64,000 nucleotides of DNA, from NCBI RefSeq assembly GCF_021155775.2, contig NC_060233.1:20494037-20558036 (forward strand). The letters run 5' to 3'. The stretch is from Neodiprion pinetum. Its lineage: Eukaryota; Arthropoda; Insecta; Hymenoptera; Diprionidae. The notes under the pieces were generated by a model. It was not told the origin of the DNA. It was given only the letters and a program-made list of their open reading frames with translations, and ran no database searches. Below, piece by piece: positions 8,148 to 18,927 of this stretch. Each line of letters starts with the position of its first letter. The first letter of the stretch is position 1. Made by a program: the position numbers and the translations under genes.

Positions 8148-9745
8148 TTTTTTGAGTGAGTTCCTGTTGAAGAACTCGATTGAGGATTTGCTTCCCCTAT
8201 TTCTATGTTTTTCTTACGCCAGTTATAAGAGTTTGAATTCGAGCCTTGCATCGGTTCTCTACTAATTTTTTTAATTGGGAAACAATGATTGGCGTCGTGG
8301 CCTGTTTTTTTACAAAATATACAAGCCAAGCCGGTTTGATTCGTCATGACCGCGTTCTTATTTATACGCTTGTTTTGCTGGTTTTGAAAAGAACCTCGAT
8401 TTCTTTGTTTAAAATTACTATTATTATTTTTATTTTTATAATTTTGAGGTTTTGACTCCTCCGAGTGACCAAAACTTCGTCTTTCTGAGGTGTTTTCGTG
8501 CACCTCAATCCGACGAAGCTTGTTCAGCCCAAAATACTGTTTCCTCATTGCCTCCACCTCAAGGGCTTTGGCCGTTGCCTCCCGCAGAGAAGTGAGGCCC
8601 GATGTTCCAACGGCCATTTTAATTTCTGGATCACAAATTGCGTTTAGAAAGGCTTGAGTCGCTAATAAATTACGAGACGGCTCGTGATCTGGCAATGCTA
8701 CACGTGAAAGCCGTTCTATATCCTGGCTAAGAGATGCGAGGTCTTCGTCTCGTCCTTGTCTCCTAGTCTGTAATTGAGCCGTGTACAGTTTCGTCAAGTG
8801 GTCATTTCCGTATTTTAACTTTAGTGCAGAACTAAGTTTTTCGTAATCGGAAATTTCTTCTTCAGACAATGCCGTTAAAACATTCAGAGCCGGCGTCCGG
8901 AGACAAGAAGCAAGGCTGTGGGCCCTCATGGCGGAGTCCCACTGATTATGTTTAGCAATTGTATTAAATTGACGTTCATACTCCGCCCATGGAATCTTTC
9001 CATCAAAAATTGGCGGTTTCAAAGGACAAAAGGGTTTCTCATTAATCTGAGAAGTAACCCCAGGAAGTCTCGAATTATTTAATTGACTCAAATTAGAGTA
9101 TTGAGGCCGAACCTGAGACAGAGGCTCGGAAAAATCAACCTCATTGTTTACTCTATTTCTACAAACTGGGGATTCAACTACTCCCCTAGTAAAAGGCACA
9201 GACCTTGAATCTCGAACATCCTGGATTCGTCCTGGATGTCGGATCTCTTGAACAACGGGAACAGGAACAGGCGAGGGAACAGGAGTAGCGACTCTAGAAC
9301 TCTGTGGTGTAACAGCCGGTCCTCCAGTACCACTCATTTGATGAACGGATTGAAGGGCCGCCACAGTCGTCCGAAGAAGATCCTGAAGATTAGTTTCTAA
9401 ACGCTCTCGAGCCTCCCCAGTCGTCCGAAGAAGGTCCTGAAGATTAGCTTCTGAACGCTCTCGAGCCTCCTCTTCTCGCCTCCGTTGTTCCTGTTGCTCT
9501 TGAAGCAGCTGGATTAGTTGTTGCTGTTGTTGAGCAGCAACTTCTTGTTGTTGTCTTGCCGCTTCTTGTTGTTGTCTTATAATCTCTAGTAGGTCGACTT
9601 GTGAGACTGAGACCATCGTAGGGACAGGTAAAGAGTCCACTGAAGGTGCACAAATTGTCTCGGGAACCCGCGGATTTTCGGTGATGGAATGTTCTTCTCC
9701 GCCACTTTCCCGACGACGAGAGCGCGTCAAACGACTGCTACTCAT
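8144..9745 (-). CDS. gag: Ty3/gypsy Gag with CCHC zinc knuckle
   Basis: Gag is the 533-residue structural polyprotein that forms the particle and packages RNA. It starts at ATG 9745, 65 bp inside the 5' LTR, in the context AACAATGAGT. The N-terminal third is glutamine-rich and likely coiled-coil (about 57-100). It contains a tandem 18-residue duplication, EARERSEANLQDLLRTTG (93-110) followed by a near copy (111-128). The retrotransposon capsid region occupies roughly 240-410. The nucleocapsid knuckle is C-x2-C-x4-H-x4-C at 475-488 in a basic, Asn-rich tail. The stop (8144-8146) lies just behind the frameshift heptamer. Confidence 0.93.
   Translation of the reverse strand: MSSSRLTRSRRRESGGEEHSITENPRVPETICAPSVDSLPVPTMVSVSQVDLLEIIRQQQEAARQQQEVAAQQQQQLIQLLQEQQEQRRREEEARERSEANLQDLLRTTGEARERLETNLQDLLRTTVAALQSVHQMSGTGGPAVTPQSSRVATPVPSPVPVPVVQEIRHPGRIQDVRDSRSVPFTRGVVESPVCRNRVNNEVDFSEPLSQVRPQYSNLSQLNNSRLPGVTSQINEKPFCPLKPPIFDGKIPWAEYERQFNTIAKHNQWDSAMRAHSLASCLRTPALNVLTALSEEEISDYEKLSSALKLKYGNDHLTKLYTAQLQTRRQGRDEDLASLSQDIERLSRVALPDHEPSRNLLATQAFLNAICDPEIKMAVGTSGLTSLREATAKALEVEAMRKQYFGLNKLRRIEVHENTSERRSFGHSEESKPQNYKNKNNNSNFKQRNRGSFQNQQNKRINKNAVMTNQTGLACIFCKKTGHDANHCFPIKKISREPMQGSNSNSYNWRKKNIEIGEANPQSSSSTGTHSKN
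8147..8153 (-). promoter_or_regulatory. -1 ribosomal frameshift heptamer A AAA AAC (gag-pol)
   Basis: In the gag frame the codons are TCA AAA AAC TAA, so the slippery heptamer is in the correct X XXY YYZ phase and sits directly before the gag stop. Slipping back one base gives the pol frame at once (C then TA, i.e. CTA). The stop codon beside the heptamer fits this class of site. Confidence 0.8.
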
Positions 9746-9790
9746 TGTTTATTACACGCACTGAATCGACTTAATTAACAAGAACTCAAG

Positions 9791-9808
9791 ATCCTGCTTC
9801 TGACACCA
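9791..9808 (-). promoter_or_regulatory. Primer binding site, tRNA-Leu-like
   Basis: On the minus strand TGGTGTCAGAAGCAGGAT starts two bases after the 5' LTR. It begins with TGG, the complement of the tRNA CCA end, and resembles the 3' end of eukaryotic tRNA-Leu with perhaps two mismatches. The tRNA identity is recalled, not searched. Confidence 0.7.
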
Positions 9809-9810
9809 AA

Positions 9811-10117
9811 TGTAACGTTTTAGGGCGTTACGTTAATAAAATATGGATCCGCGAGTTTACTTATTAAGTCGAAGAAATCAAGAGCGTGAATAACAAGCCA
9901 AAATCAAAGGCGAAATTAAAATGTTGTGAAAAGCTTTTAATGCGTAATACGTGTTTCTTGTTGAAAGTCTGAAATAAGACTGTTTTTACAATAATATCGG
10001 TTGGCGCAGCAACCTTATTCTTTTTAAAGACATAAGAGGTTTATAAACGTCTTTTATCTATGCTGACTACTAGATCATTAAAGAGGGGGCAAAAGGGTGA
10101 TTTCACCCTTTGTAACA
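9811..10117 (-). repeat. 5' LTR of the dNK-carrying gypsy element
   Basis: It is 307 bp long and matches the LTR at 2214-2520 except at two bases. It is bounded on the right by the ATAT target duplication, after which SatA resumes mid-monomer. A TTTATAAA motif inside it could act as the U3 TATA box. Confidence 0.95.
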
Positions 10118-12055
10118 ATATATATAAGTAAACTATGAATAATAAATTTATCGATTATTTGTTTTATTCAATTAATTATATATAGAAACAAATTATAGAT
10201 TATTAGAATAGAATATAAATGGAGGCAATTAAATTTAATAATTTGATGATACAAAAAATAATAAATTCAAATTAATCATTTTTCTTGAATTGATGAATAA
10301 TCAATTTCCAATAATTGAAAATATGAAATTAAATGACTAATCATTCAACTATCTGTATGTTTTCGTTGAACATTTTAATAAGTTATAATACGTTGTATGA
10401 ATGTTACCAATTACAATCACTAAAGTACATTATTTGGCATTTTATGATTAAATAATATTTTTATCATAATTGATGTGTGAGCGAATGATGAAAAAATATA
10501 TAGGATTTTTTTAATAATTATAGTTATTTGTGAGAAATTCGAGTAAACTGAAAATTTTTATTTTAACATTTACCTCATTTTAGAAGTAAACTAACAATTA
10601 TTATATATATAGAAAAAATACAAATAATCAATTGATTAATGATTTTTTTTATTAAATTAATTATATATATATATACAAATGATACATTAATACAATTCGA
10701 TATAAATGGAGGCAACTGAATTAAATAATTCAATGTTATGGAAAATAATTAACCTACATAATTCATTTTTCTTAAATTAAAAATTAATTACTTTGAAAAA
10801 TGTAAATTGTAAAATCAAATAACTAATCATTCATCTATCTGTATGTCTCCTTTGAACTTTTCAATGAGTCCATTGTATGAATGTTCCAAATTACAATCCA
10901 TAAAGTACATCAAATGGAATTTTTTTAATGAATTATATTTTTATTTCAATTGATATGTGAACGAATAATCGAAAAACACATGGGATTTTTCTAATAATTA
11001 TATTTTTCTCCAAAAATTTTGATTGTTGTGAGAATTTTTTTCCAGAAAGATTCTTCCTCCTCCAAAAAAGGATTGAAAATCATAATATATATGAATAAAA
11101 TATACATAATAAATTTGTTTATCATTTTTTTCATTTAATTAATTATATATATACGGATTATACATTATTATAATTGAATATAAATGGAGGCAAGTAAATT
11201 GAATAATTTGATGATATAAAAAATAATCGATTTGAATCAATTATTTTCCTTGAATTGAAGAATAATTAATTTTGGAAAATTAAAAATATAAAATTAAATA
11301 ACTAATCTTGTATCTATCTGTATGTTTTCTTCAAACTTTTCAATAAGTTACAACCCATTGTATAAATGTTCCAAATTATAATCCATAAAGTACATTAAAT
11401 GGCATTTTTTGATTGAATGATATTATTATAATAATTAATGTGTGAGCGATTAATGAAAAAATGTGACTGAATTTCTTAACAATTATAGTCATTTGTGAGA
11501 AATTTAATTACTGTAAAAATTTTGTTTTCAACATTTTCATTTTTTTGGAAGTAAATTCAAATATATCATATATATGAATGTAATATGAATAATAAATTGA
11601 TTTGTCATTTTTTTATTAAATTAATTATATATTTATACGTATGATACATTAATATAATTGAATATGAATGGAGAAAACTGAATTAAATAATTTAATGATA
11701 TGAAAAATAATTTACTTCAATAATTAATTTTCCCGAAATTGAAGAATAATTAGCTTTGAAAAATCAAAAATATGAAATTAAATATTTAATTACATATCCA
11801 TCACTGAGTTTTCTTTGAACATTTCAATCGGTTCTAATCCATTGCATATTAGTTCCAAATTACAATCTATATGCGACATTGGATGGCATTTTTTTAATGA
11901 ATGTTACTTTTATTTTGCTTAATATGTGGGGCAAACAATTGAAAAATATATAGAATTTTCTTAACATTGATATTTGTTTTTGAAAATTTAATTAATGCTC
12001 AATGTTTTTTTTCCAAAATTTATTTTTCGAAAGAAAATTAAAAATTATAATATAC
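10118..12055. repeat. Satellite SatA, block 2 (4 monomers)
   Basis: Core motifs fall near 10392, 10872, 11357 and 11841 (spacings 480, 485 and 484 bp), in phase with block 1 after the retroelement is removed. No coding capacity is visible. Confidence 0.85.
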
Positions 12056-13142
12056 TGTAACGTGGCGTTTCAGAATCGCCCGTCACAAGGGCACACAACC
12101 GCTATTATTTTTAGTTTACGCGTCCTCAGCAGGGTACTCCAACCGAACTCGATACAAAATAGGCAATAACTACTTTTAACTAATTCTTTTTTGTAAATTC
12201 TTTATTTCGCGCTTCGGCGCACGCTAACAAGGTATTTGGACGACGACGATTCCGACCAACGAGGGACCACTAGCTACCGCTTGCAGCTCTTGACGACTTC
12301 GCCTACCGACGGTCTCATCAGACTATACTGGCTACCTTGGTGCACCTTTATATACACCTGGGGTAGCATCCACCCGAACCTTCCGTATCGCCTCAACTGC
12401 CGGTGAACAGGGAGATAAAAATCCTCCCGACGGCCGAGGGCACCGTTCCTCGAAGAGGAACCAGCCGCCAGCTCTATCGGATGCCGTGAGGATGGCGTGA
12501 AGGGCAGACCGTAGCCTGCCATCCTCCGACTTACCGGCCTGGTGCCGGACCGACCCCAAACCACTACGTCCAGGGTGATAAAGCCATCATTCTGAGGATC
12601 GACGCTGCCTTCCTATCGGCAGGGACTAATTGCGTGGGTCGTGGTCCACGGTTTGGCCAACCGTCTGACTGCACGACCTCAAGTACAGGTAGCTAGCTAC
12701 TGCCTGTACAGAAGCCGGTGGAGGTGAACAATGAGGCGTCACTCTCCACCCGGTAACTTTGGCCGAGAGGCACCCTGTGTATGCCTCTGCCAAAGAAGTC
12801 CCCGATGATAGACAGCCTGGACTGTAAAAGAAAGCGACTACAAATCGTACGAGTTGGTGTCAACGACGAAATCGCGAGCAGCACATTACACCACATCTAG
12901 CGGTAATTTTGGAAAACGTATGACCACGCAGTAACCAATATTCGCCACAGGGGGATGGCCTATTTACGGTGGGGGTCAACCGACCAATCAAAGAAGAAGA
13001 ATCACCTCACGACAACCGCGAGATCGGCGAGCTGAACTACGACCTGCTATTCTACGCTCGACCTGTTAAGGAACAGCTTCGATTTTCCCATTACTCTACC
13101 GACCTTTCTACCGATTTAAGCTGCTGACACCTTTTCATATAC

Positions 13143-13816
13143 GGGCTATTCCGCGTCAACCGGATCAGTCATCTCTCAGATATTTTTTTAATTTGGCATG
13201 TGGATTGTGTAAGGGGAGTTAGATTTTTGTGCCAAAGCGCGAATCTCATAATGCAAAATTCGATTTTTTATTAACAATAACAAATTAGACTCCCATTTTT
13301 TTCAAAAATTCATAACTTCGGCAACAAATTAGATACAATTTTTTTTTTTTTTTCAAATTACGCGGAAAGCTCCATAGAATTTAAAAAAAAATACGAAATG
13401 GTAAAAAAAAGTTGTTATCAATTGTTTATTTAACAATTAATTTTTCAAAGATTTTTAAAACAGTGACCGACACGATCAAAAAATTTTTTTAAAATTCTGA
13501 CATGTTCCTTGAACTGTACTACAACCTGTGAATTAATTCCAGAGGGGTGTTTTTCTTCGTTTTCGAGTAAAAAATCATTAAAGGTGTCGATGCGCATGAA
13601 ATTGCGGCGCGTCGAGTCTCTACGTAATGGCGGGCGGCCGGTTGCCGTCCACCGCTACCCCGCGGCGGCGTCGCGGCGTTATTTTAGAGTCATTTTCACG
13701 ATGTAGGACATGATTGAGAAATCTGAAAAAACTACTGTACCTTCACAAGGCCTGCTCAAAGCGATAAGTGAAGTTTCAAGAATGTGTTTTTCACCGTTTT
13801 TTTATTACAGAGATTC
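13143..13816 (+). repeat. Left terminal inverted repeat
   Basis: It is 674 bp long and pairs with 16519-17192. Homology stops at the shared segment ATTACAGAGATTC. It holds a GC-rich patch near 13600-13680 in otherwise AT-rich sequence. The short frames here appear in both arms and are not credible genes. Confidence 0.9.
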
Positions 13817-14062
13817 AAAATAACAGTTACGCACCATGAGAGTGCACATAAATGATAATAATTACATAACTTGCTACTTATTTTAGTACTTATAATCACC
13901 CCCGAAGATATGTGGAAGCTGCGAAATGAACGCACTTACAATTATATATTTCATACAAATAAATCGCTTATTCTATGGATACAATCTATTAATCTTTGAT
14001 CAAACTGGGCATTAAACTTAGAAATGTGAGCAAAGGTTTTCGTCATAACTTACATGGCTATC

Positions 14063-16027
14063 TTAGCGCATAGATTTACGGGTAAATGACTCATCAGAGG
14101 AAGAGTAAACCCTACATTCTACAGTTTTTATAGATAGAGGTAAAAATGAATGGAATCGTCGAGTGCCTTCAACCGTTATTGCTTGGTTCAATCGCGGCTT
14201 CAATAATTTTTCATGTTCTTCGTGTTCGCTGTTGCTGCAGAAGTCAAATGCGATATTTTTTAATGCACTCACACTCCATTCGAATAATTGCCTTGGAGTC
14301 AAAATAAGATTTTCATTGGGCCGCTGTAGGCTTGCACGTGCAGCAAATCTTTTCACAGTTCCACCAATGCCATCACATGGACTTTTTCCATGTGACGTTG
14401 CAAAGAAATGCCATTCAGCCTCGACATTGAAGTCGTCAAAATGATGAGTCAAATTAATGAAGTTGCTTTTATTTTTATATTGTGCACTAGCACCGTCAGT
14501 AAAATAAATCATTTTCTTGATAACTTCACTACCGAAGAACTCAAAAAGCTTACCGATTAGTTTCTTCTGAAACAGATGGACCGCGACTGTATTATGTTGT
14601 AGATTTTCTGATATGATAACGAAGCTTTTATGCTTTAAGTCCTCATTTTCAACATAATACACAACAAAAGGATGGATGGTAGCTTGATTGTTATTCCAGT
14701 GGAAGCTTTGAATTTCATCTTGAACAACAAATGCATAGTTTTCAGCAAAGTCACCCAAAACTAAGAACTCCCCTGGTTGTAGACGATGTTTTCTGTCTTT
14801 CAAATATGCACTTTGCTGTTTAGCAATGAAATCATGTTTCTTGAGGGCTATCGTCTGTTCCTTTAGCGTCTCGAGGAACGTTTCCGTTTCTTGCGTGATC
14901 GTTTCTAAAACAGATCGATCCGTATGAGTCCACCGTTTGTAGCTAATACTTTCTACGAAATTATCGTCGAATAAACTTTCCATTTCGTGTGTAACCATAT
15001 CAAAACTTGGACAACTACTACAATCACCGAGATAGCACAAAGGATTTGGAGAGTCACACGATATCTGTTTTATCAAATCGTGGTACGTTCTTTTGAATGT
15101 CTGACAAATTGAGCTAACCGCCACCAACATAAGTTTCACATTCTGGTGAATTTTGCAAACACAAACTGTATGTGTTCCTGTTGGTCCAGCTAAAATACAC
15201 TGCTTTGGGCGGAGTTCCGCGAATTTTGTAAATCCAATTTTATCATTCGGATGCTGTTGCTTGAACGCGGCGTAAGCTTCCTTCAGATCACACAAAACAA
15301 GTCGTTTTTGGACTTGATGTTTTGAACCATCCACATCGCGAAGAGTGACAAAATCTTTCTGACCAGGCATGATCCGACTTATTTCATCAGAACAGTAAAA
15401 TTCCACTACATGAGAGACAACATCATCACAAAGAGTGCGAGATGGTCTTGGATCTGGGGAGGATCCAAATCCACGCTCACTTTGCAATATTTTAGCTTTA
15501 CGAGCCATTCTATATGAACAATCAAATTGTAACTCCAATTCTCTGATGGACCAACTACGAGGAGTCATTGTGAGATATTTAATTTTGTCCGCGACACACT
15601 TCGCGTTGATAAACAATTCTTTCACATCACACAACAATTCTTGCCCGATATCATTCTCAAGAAACATTTCCACACTGCTCTGTTCACTAATTGGTGAAGG
15701 TGAAACAAGATCGTCACCACTCGCATAATTATGATTCATATCACTTACCTCGTTTTTATCAGATGGAGTAATTGTGTTGCATTTGTACAATTTTATTCGA
15801 CAATCCATGCACACATATTCTCCTAGGTCCGGAAACTTTTTCCGTAATGCTGGTGTCACTGGCTTTACCAAATTTCGCACCCAATTATGGCCAACTCTTT
15901 GGAAAGGATTACAGCACCGTTTCACATCTGTTGTAGACATTGCTTTCAGAAATGAATTAATTGTGTGAAGAATGAGACGATGTATTGCACTGATCGCTAC
16001 ACTGGTATTCGATTGAATGTTATGCAT
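14063..16027 (-). CDS. Putative DDD transposase (Sola-like, uncertain)
   Basis: This is a 654-residue intact frame and the only gene of the transposon. The N-terminus has a zinc-finger-like set (C38, C39, H47, C73, C76), which could bind the TIRs. A likely catalytic DDD triad is D426 in GDFAEN, D511 in YFTDGAS and D552 in CDGIGGTVKR. The motifs HGKSPCDGIGG and TDGA recur in a family of transposase-like proteins common in invertebrate genomes. ATG 16027 gives the longest frame; an alternative start is the methionine at residue 30, just before the zinc region. No stop or frameshift is seen, so the copy may be recent or active. Confidence 0.7.
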   Translation of the reverse strand: MHNIQSNTSVAISAIHRLILHTINSFLKAMSTTDVKRCCNPFQRVGHNWVRNLVKPVTPALRKKFPDLGEYVCMDCRIKLYKCNTITPSDKNEVSDMNHNYASGDDLVSPSPISEQSSVEMFLENDIGQELLCDVKELFINAKCVADKIKYLTMTPRSWSIRELELQFDCSYRMARKAKILQSERGFGSSPDPRPSRTLCDDVVSHVVEFYCSDEISRIMPGQKDFVTLRDVDGSKHQVQKRLVLCDLKEAYAAFKQQHPNDKIGFTKFAELRPKQCILAGPTGTHTVCVCKIHQNVKLMLVAVSSICQTFKRTYHDLIKQISCDSPNPLCYLGDCSSCPSFDMVTHEMESLFDDNFVESISYKRWTHTDRSVLETITQETETFLETLKEQTIALKKHDFIAKQQSAYLKDRKHRLQPGEFLVLGDFAENYAFVVQDEIQSFHWNNNQATIHPFVVYYVENEDLKHKSFVIISENLQHNTVAVHLFQKKLIGKLFEFFGSEVIKKMIYFTDGASAQYKNKSNFINLTHHFDDFNVEAEWHFFATSHGKSPCDGIGGTVKRFAARASLQRPNENLILTPRQLFEWSVSALKNIAFDFCSNSEHEEHEKLLKPRLNQAITVEGTRRFHSFLPLSIKTVECRVYSSSDESFTRKSMR

Positions 16028-16060
16028 TTTGAAATGCTCGAAATTTATACTCGTTCAGAA

Positions 16061-16462
16061 TAGTGCTTCACCCACCCAACAACTCTTCTGATTGGTTGAA
16101 TTCCACCAATGGGGCTAACATAATGAAGGTGCATTTCAATGTACCTGACTTTAGCCAAATGACCCCTTCGCGGAATCGAGGTGGTGACCCGGACTACCTG
16201 GATAATGAAGGATTTAGGTGACGCATGCACAGGTGGACGTATTCCATATCCTGGAATATAGTGCTTCACCCACCCAACGACTCTTCTAATTGCTTGAATT
16301 CCACCAATGGGGCTAACATAATGCAGGTGCAATTCAATGTACCTGACTTTAGCCAAATGACCCCTTCGCGGAATCGAGGTGGTGACCCTACCTGGACTAC
16401 CTGGATAGTGAAGGATTTAGGTGACGCATGCACAGGTGCAGGTATTCCATATCCTGGAACAA
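16061..16462. repeat. ~198-bp tandem duplication beside the right TIR
   Basis: A unit beginning TAGTGCTTCACCCACCCAAC starts at 16061 and again at 16259, with few differences. It lies between the transposase start codon and the right TIR, so it may sit in the promoter region of the transposase gene. Confidence 0.85.
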
Positions 16463-16518
16463 CACTTGACCTGTGTTCGTAATTCATGTTTGAATCATAA
16501 TGCGTCATAACAAATTTC

Positions 16519-17192
16519 GAATCTCTGTAATAAAAAAACGGTGAAAAACACATTCTTGAAACTTCACTTATCGCTTTGAGCAGGCCTTGTGAAGGTACAG
16601 TATTTTTTTCAGATTTTTCAATCATGTCCTACATCGTGAAAATGACTCTAAAATAACGCCGCGACGCCGCCGCGGGGTAGCGGTGGACGGCAACCGGCCG
16701 CCCGCCATTACGTAGAGACTCGGCGCGCCGCAATTTCATGCGCATCGACACCTTTAATGATTTTTTACTCGAAAACGAAGAAAAACACCCCTCTGGAATT
16801 AATTCACAGGTTGTAGTACAGTTCAAGGAACATGTCAGAATTTTAAAAAAATTTTTTGATCGTGTCGGTCACTGTTTTAAAAATCTTTGAAAAATTAATT
16901 GTTAAATAAACAATTGATAACAACTTTTTTTTACCATTTCGTATTTTTTTTAAAATTCTATGGAGCTTTCCGCGTAATTTGAAAAAAAAAAAAAAATTGT
17001 ATCTAATTTGTTGCCGAAGTTATGAATTTTTGAAAAAAATGGGAGTCTAATTTGTTATTGTTAATAAAAAATCGAATTTTGCATTATGAGATTCGCGCTT
17101 TGGCACAAAAATCTAACTCCCCTTACACAATCCACATGCCAAATTAAAAAAATATCTGAGAGATGACTGATCCGGTTGACGCGGAATAGCCC
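16519..17192 (-). repeat. Right terminal inverted repeat
   Basis: This is the inverse of 13143-13816, with a handful of substitutions (for example CGTCGAGTCTC in the left arm versus a CGCCGAGTCTC-type reading in the inverse). Confidence 0.9.
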
Positions 17193-18927
17193 ATACCGCT
17201 ACCGTCCTACCGTCTATTCTACCGCTATCCTTTATCTTTCCAAACTCTTTTCCGTCTTTTTCCTTTCCTTCTCCGTTTTGCTATTGTACAGTATAATTTT
17301 AATTAGAATCAGTTTGTGTGCCTGAGATCAACCGTCAAGGTAAGGCTTCTGCGTTTGAGTTGTACTGTTACGAAGTTGCTCATAATCTCTATTCTTTCTC
17401 ATAGTATTTATCGACTTTGCGTGAATCATGGTCGACGGTTGAAGTTGCAGTAAGCCGCCGTGTGGCTGCATGATTTCGGTCATTAATATTATATTTATTG
17501 TTTCTTGGTTGCATCGTGTGATGCCGTTTTGTGTGAATCATGGTCCACGACTTCCGTGGGGCTGCATGATTTCAGTAACTTATGATTTTCGTATCTGAGC
17601 GACCTCGTAACTGCCAAATAATTATTTCTTGTATTTATGACTTTTCTGATTATTTGTGAATCTCTATTATCTTGCTTCTGTATTTTCTATCGTATTTTGA
17701 GCCCTATTGGCTTCATATTTTATTCCATACTCTTTTTGTAATAGTAGTGTGCTTTATATTTTATTTCTGTTATCGCTTTTTATATTTTTATTTATTTTTG
17801 TGCCTATTGTATCGTACATCGAGTTCCATGGAGTACAAGCGAGCGTAGAATCACCCTTAGATATTACCGCATTTTTCTTTATTACTATTGACAATTTGAT
17901 ACTATTCCTGCCTGTTATTTATTTTTCCGTATTTTGTTAGATTAAGTTCTGTGAATTATTCTTTTGTATTGCGGTGTATTGTAGTGTATTTCTCTATTTT
18001 GTAAACTCTCCGAAATTCTCTCACTCTCATAATTTTGTATTTTGTATCCTCTCAAAAGTTATATTTAGGAATTCCTTACTTAATTCCTCACGTACGTAAT
18101 AATTCTAAATTATCGAATCTACCGTTTCTGAATAATTCTACCGAAGGCTATTTAGTCGATCGTTTGCCGACTTGGTAAATTGTTACTGAATGTCAATCTC
18201 TCATACCGGATATAATTTATGGTGAATTTGTCGTATCATCTACCGAACTATCGATACGTTGTTTTATACCGATCGCAGTAAAGTTCTCTCGTTCTAATTG
18301 CCAGAATAATAATTTTCGTAGCGTCATTTGCAACTTGGGTAAGATCACGTCGCCCAGTGACGTGTAGTTTTAAGTCAACTCTTGCATTATATCGCATCTC
18401 TCGACCTACGTCTATTTTTCTCTGTTAGCTACCGTCTCTCGTGTTAAAGCTACCGTTTACTGCTATTCTACCGATAGTTTTGTGAACAACGATTATTTAT
18501 TTTATTAACTACCGCTGTCGATACCATCTTATTTGCCTGTCTCACTCATGTAACCTTCTCGACAATATATAATCGATTAATCTGTCCATCTTCCCTTTTG
18601 CCTGGAGTTTATTCTTTATTTTGTTATTTTCTTTAATTCTGGAATTACTGTTAGCTGCCTTGATTTCCGCCACTCTACCGGGATGTACGCGATCGTACCT
18701 GTGCCTAGCCAGCCATACAACGGGTTCTCTATTCATCTCTTTTGTACGGTTTTGTGTTAATTTTATTGATTTACATTATTGTTTGAAAATCGACGCTAAC
18801 GCGTCTGGCGCCCAACGTACTTATTTTGTTATAGTTTGATATTGCGGATAAGTAGAGAATCGCGCCAAAGTGTCAACGGTAAGTCCTCATCCGAGGGTAA
18901 CAGAATTTAGCGTTACAATACATAAAT

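Larger units (their letters stand above)
2214..10117 (-). mobile_element. Ty3/gypsy LTR retrotransposon carrying a dNK and an antisense zinc-finger gene
   Basis: This is a complete element of 7904 bp reading on the minus strand: 5' LTR, primer site, gag, -1 frameshift, protease, RT, RNase H, integrase, dNK, an antisense spliced ORF, purine tract and 3' LTR. Each LTR is 307 bp with TG..CA ends, and the element is flanked by ATAT on both sides (2210-2213 and 10118-10121). The SatA core positions at 1997 and 10392 are 491 bp apart once the element is removed, so it landed inside one monomer. The LTRs differ at only two positions, which implies a young insertion. One in-frame TAA interrupts pol. 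Cargo genes behind integrase are unusual: env-carrying errantiviruses use that position for envelope. Confidence 0.95.
13143..17192 (-). mobile_element. DNA transposon with 674-bp TIRs (Sola-like?)
   Basis: This 4050-bp element is bounded by GGGCTATTCCGCGTCAACCG and its inverse, with a 4-bp target duplication ATAC (13139-13142 and 17193-17196). The long inverted arms match almost base for base. It carries one intact transposase-like gene. A 4-bp duplication, long TIRs and a DDD-type protein suggest the Sola superfamily, but I assign that from memory of the family traits, not by alignment. Confidence 0.8.
12056..18927. mobile_element. Unclassified TG..CA-ended element, split by a DNA transposon
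   Basis: The ends are TGTAACGTGGCG and TTTAGCGTTACA, flanked by ATAC on both sides (12052-12055 and 18928-18931), inside a SatA monomer. Subtracting the nested transposon and its target duplication leaves about 2.8 kb. No open frame looks real. The left part (12240-12900) is GC-richer; the right part (17197-18900) is T-rich and full of TACCG motifs. TGGCGCCCAACGT at 18806-18818 resembles a retroviral-type primer site, but it lies inside the element ends. It may be a long solo LTR or a non-autonomous LTR-type element; the class is undecided. Confidence 0.6.

Noticed and set aside
12274..12896. Minus-strand frames of 67-96 codons in the GC-richer part of the outer element
   Set aside because: Overlapping frames in two registers with no domain and random-looking composition.
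13509..13706. 65-codon frame with ATG, repeated at 16629-16826
   Set aside because: It lies wholly inside the transposon TIRs and exists only because the arms are copies. It has a low-complexity, GC-patch composition.
18806..18818. TGGCGCCCAACGT as a true primer binding site
   Set aside because: It is inside the TG..CA ends and target duplications of the outer element and not next to an LTR boundary, so it may be chance.
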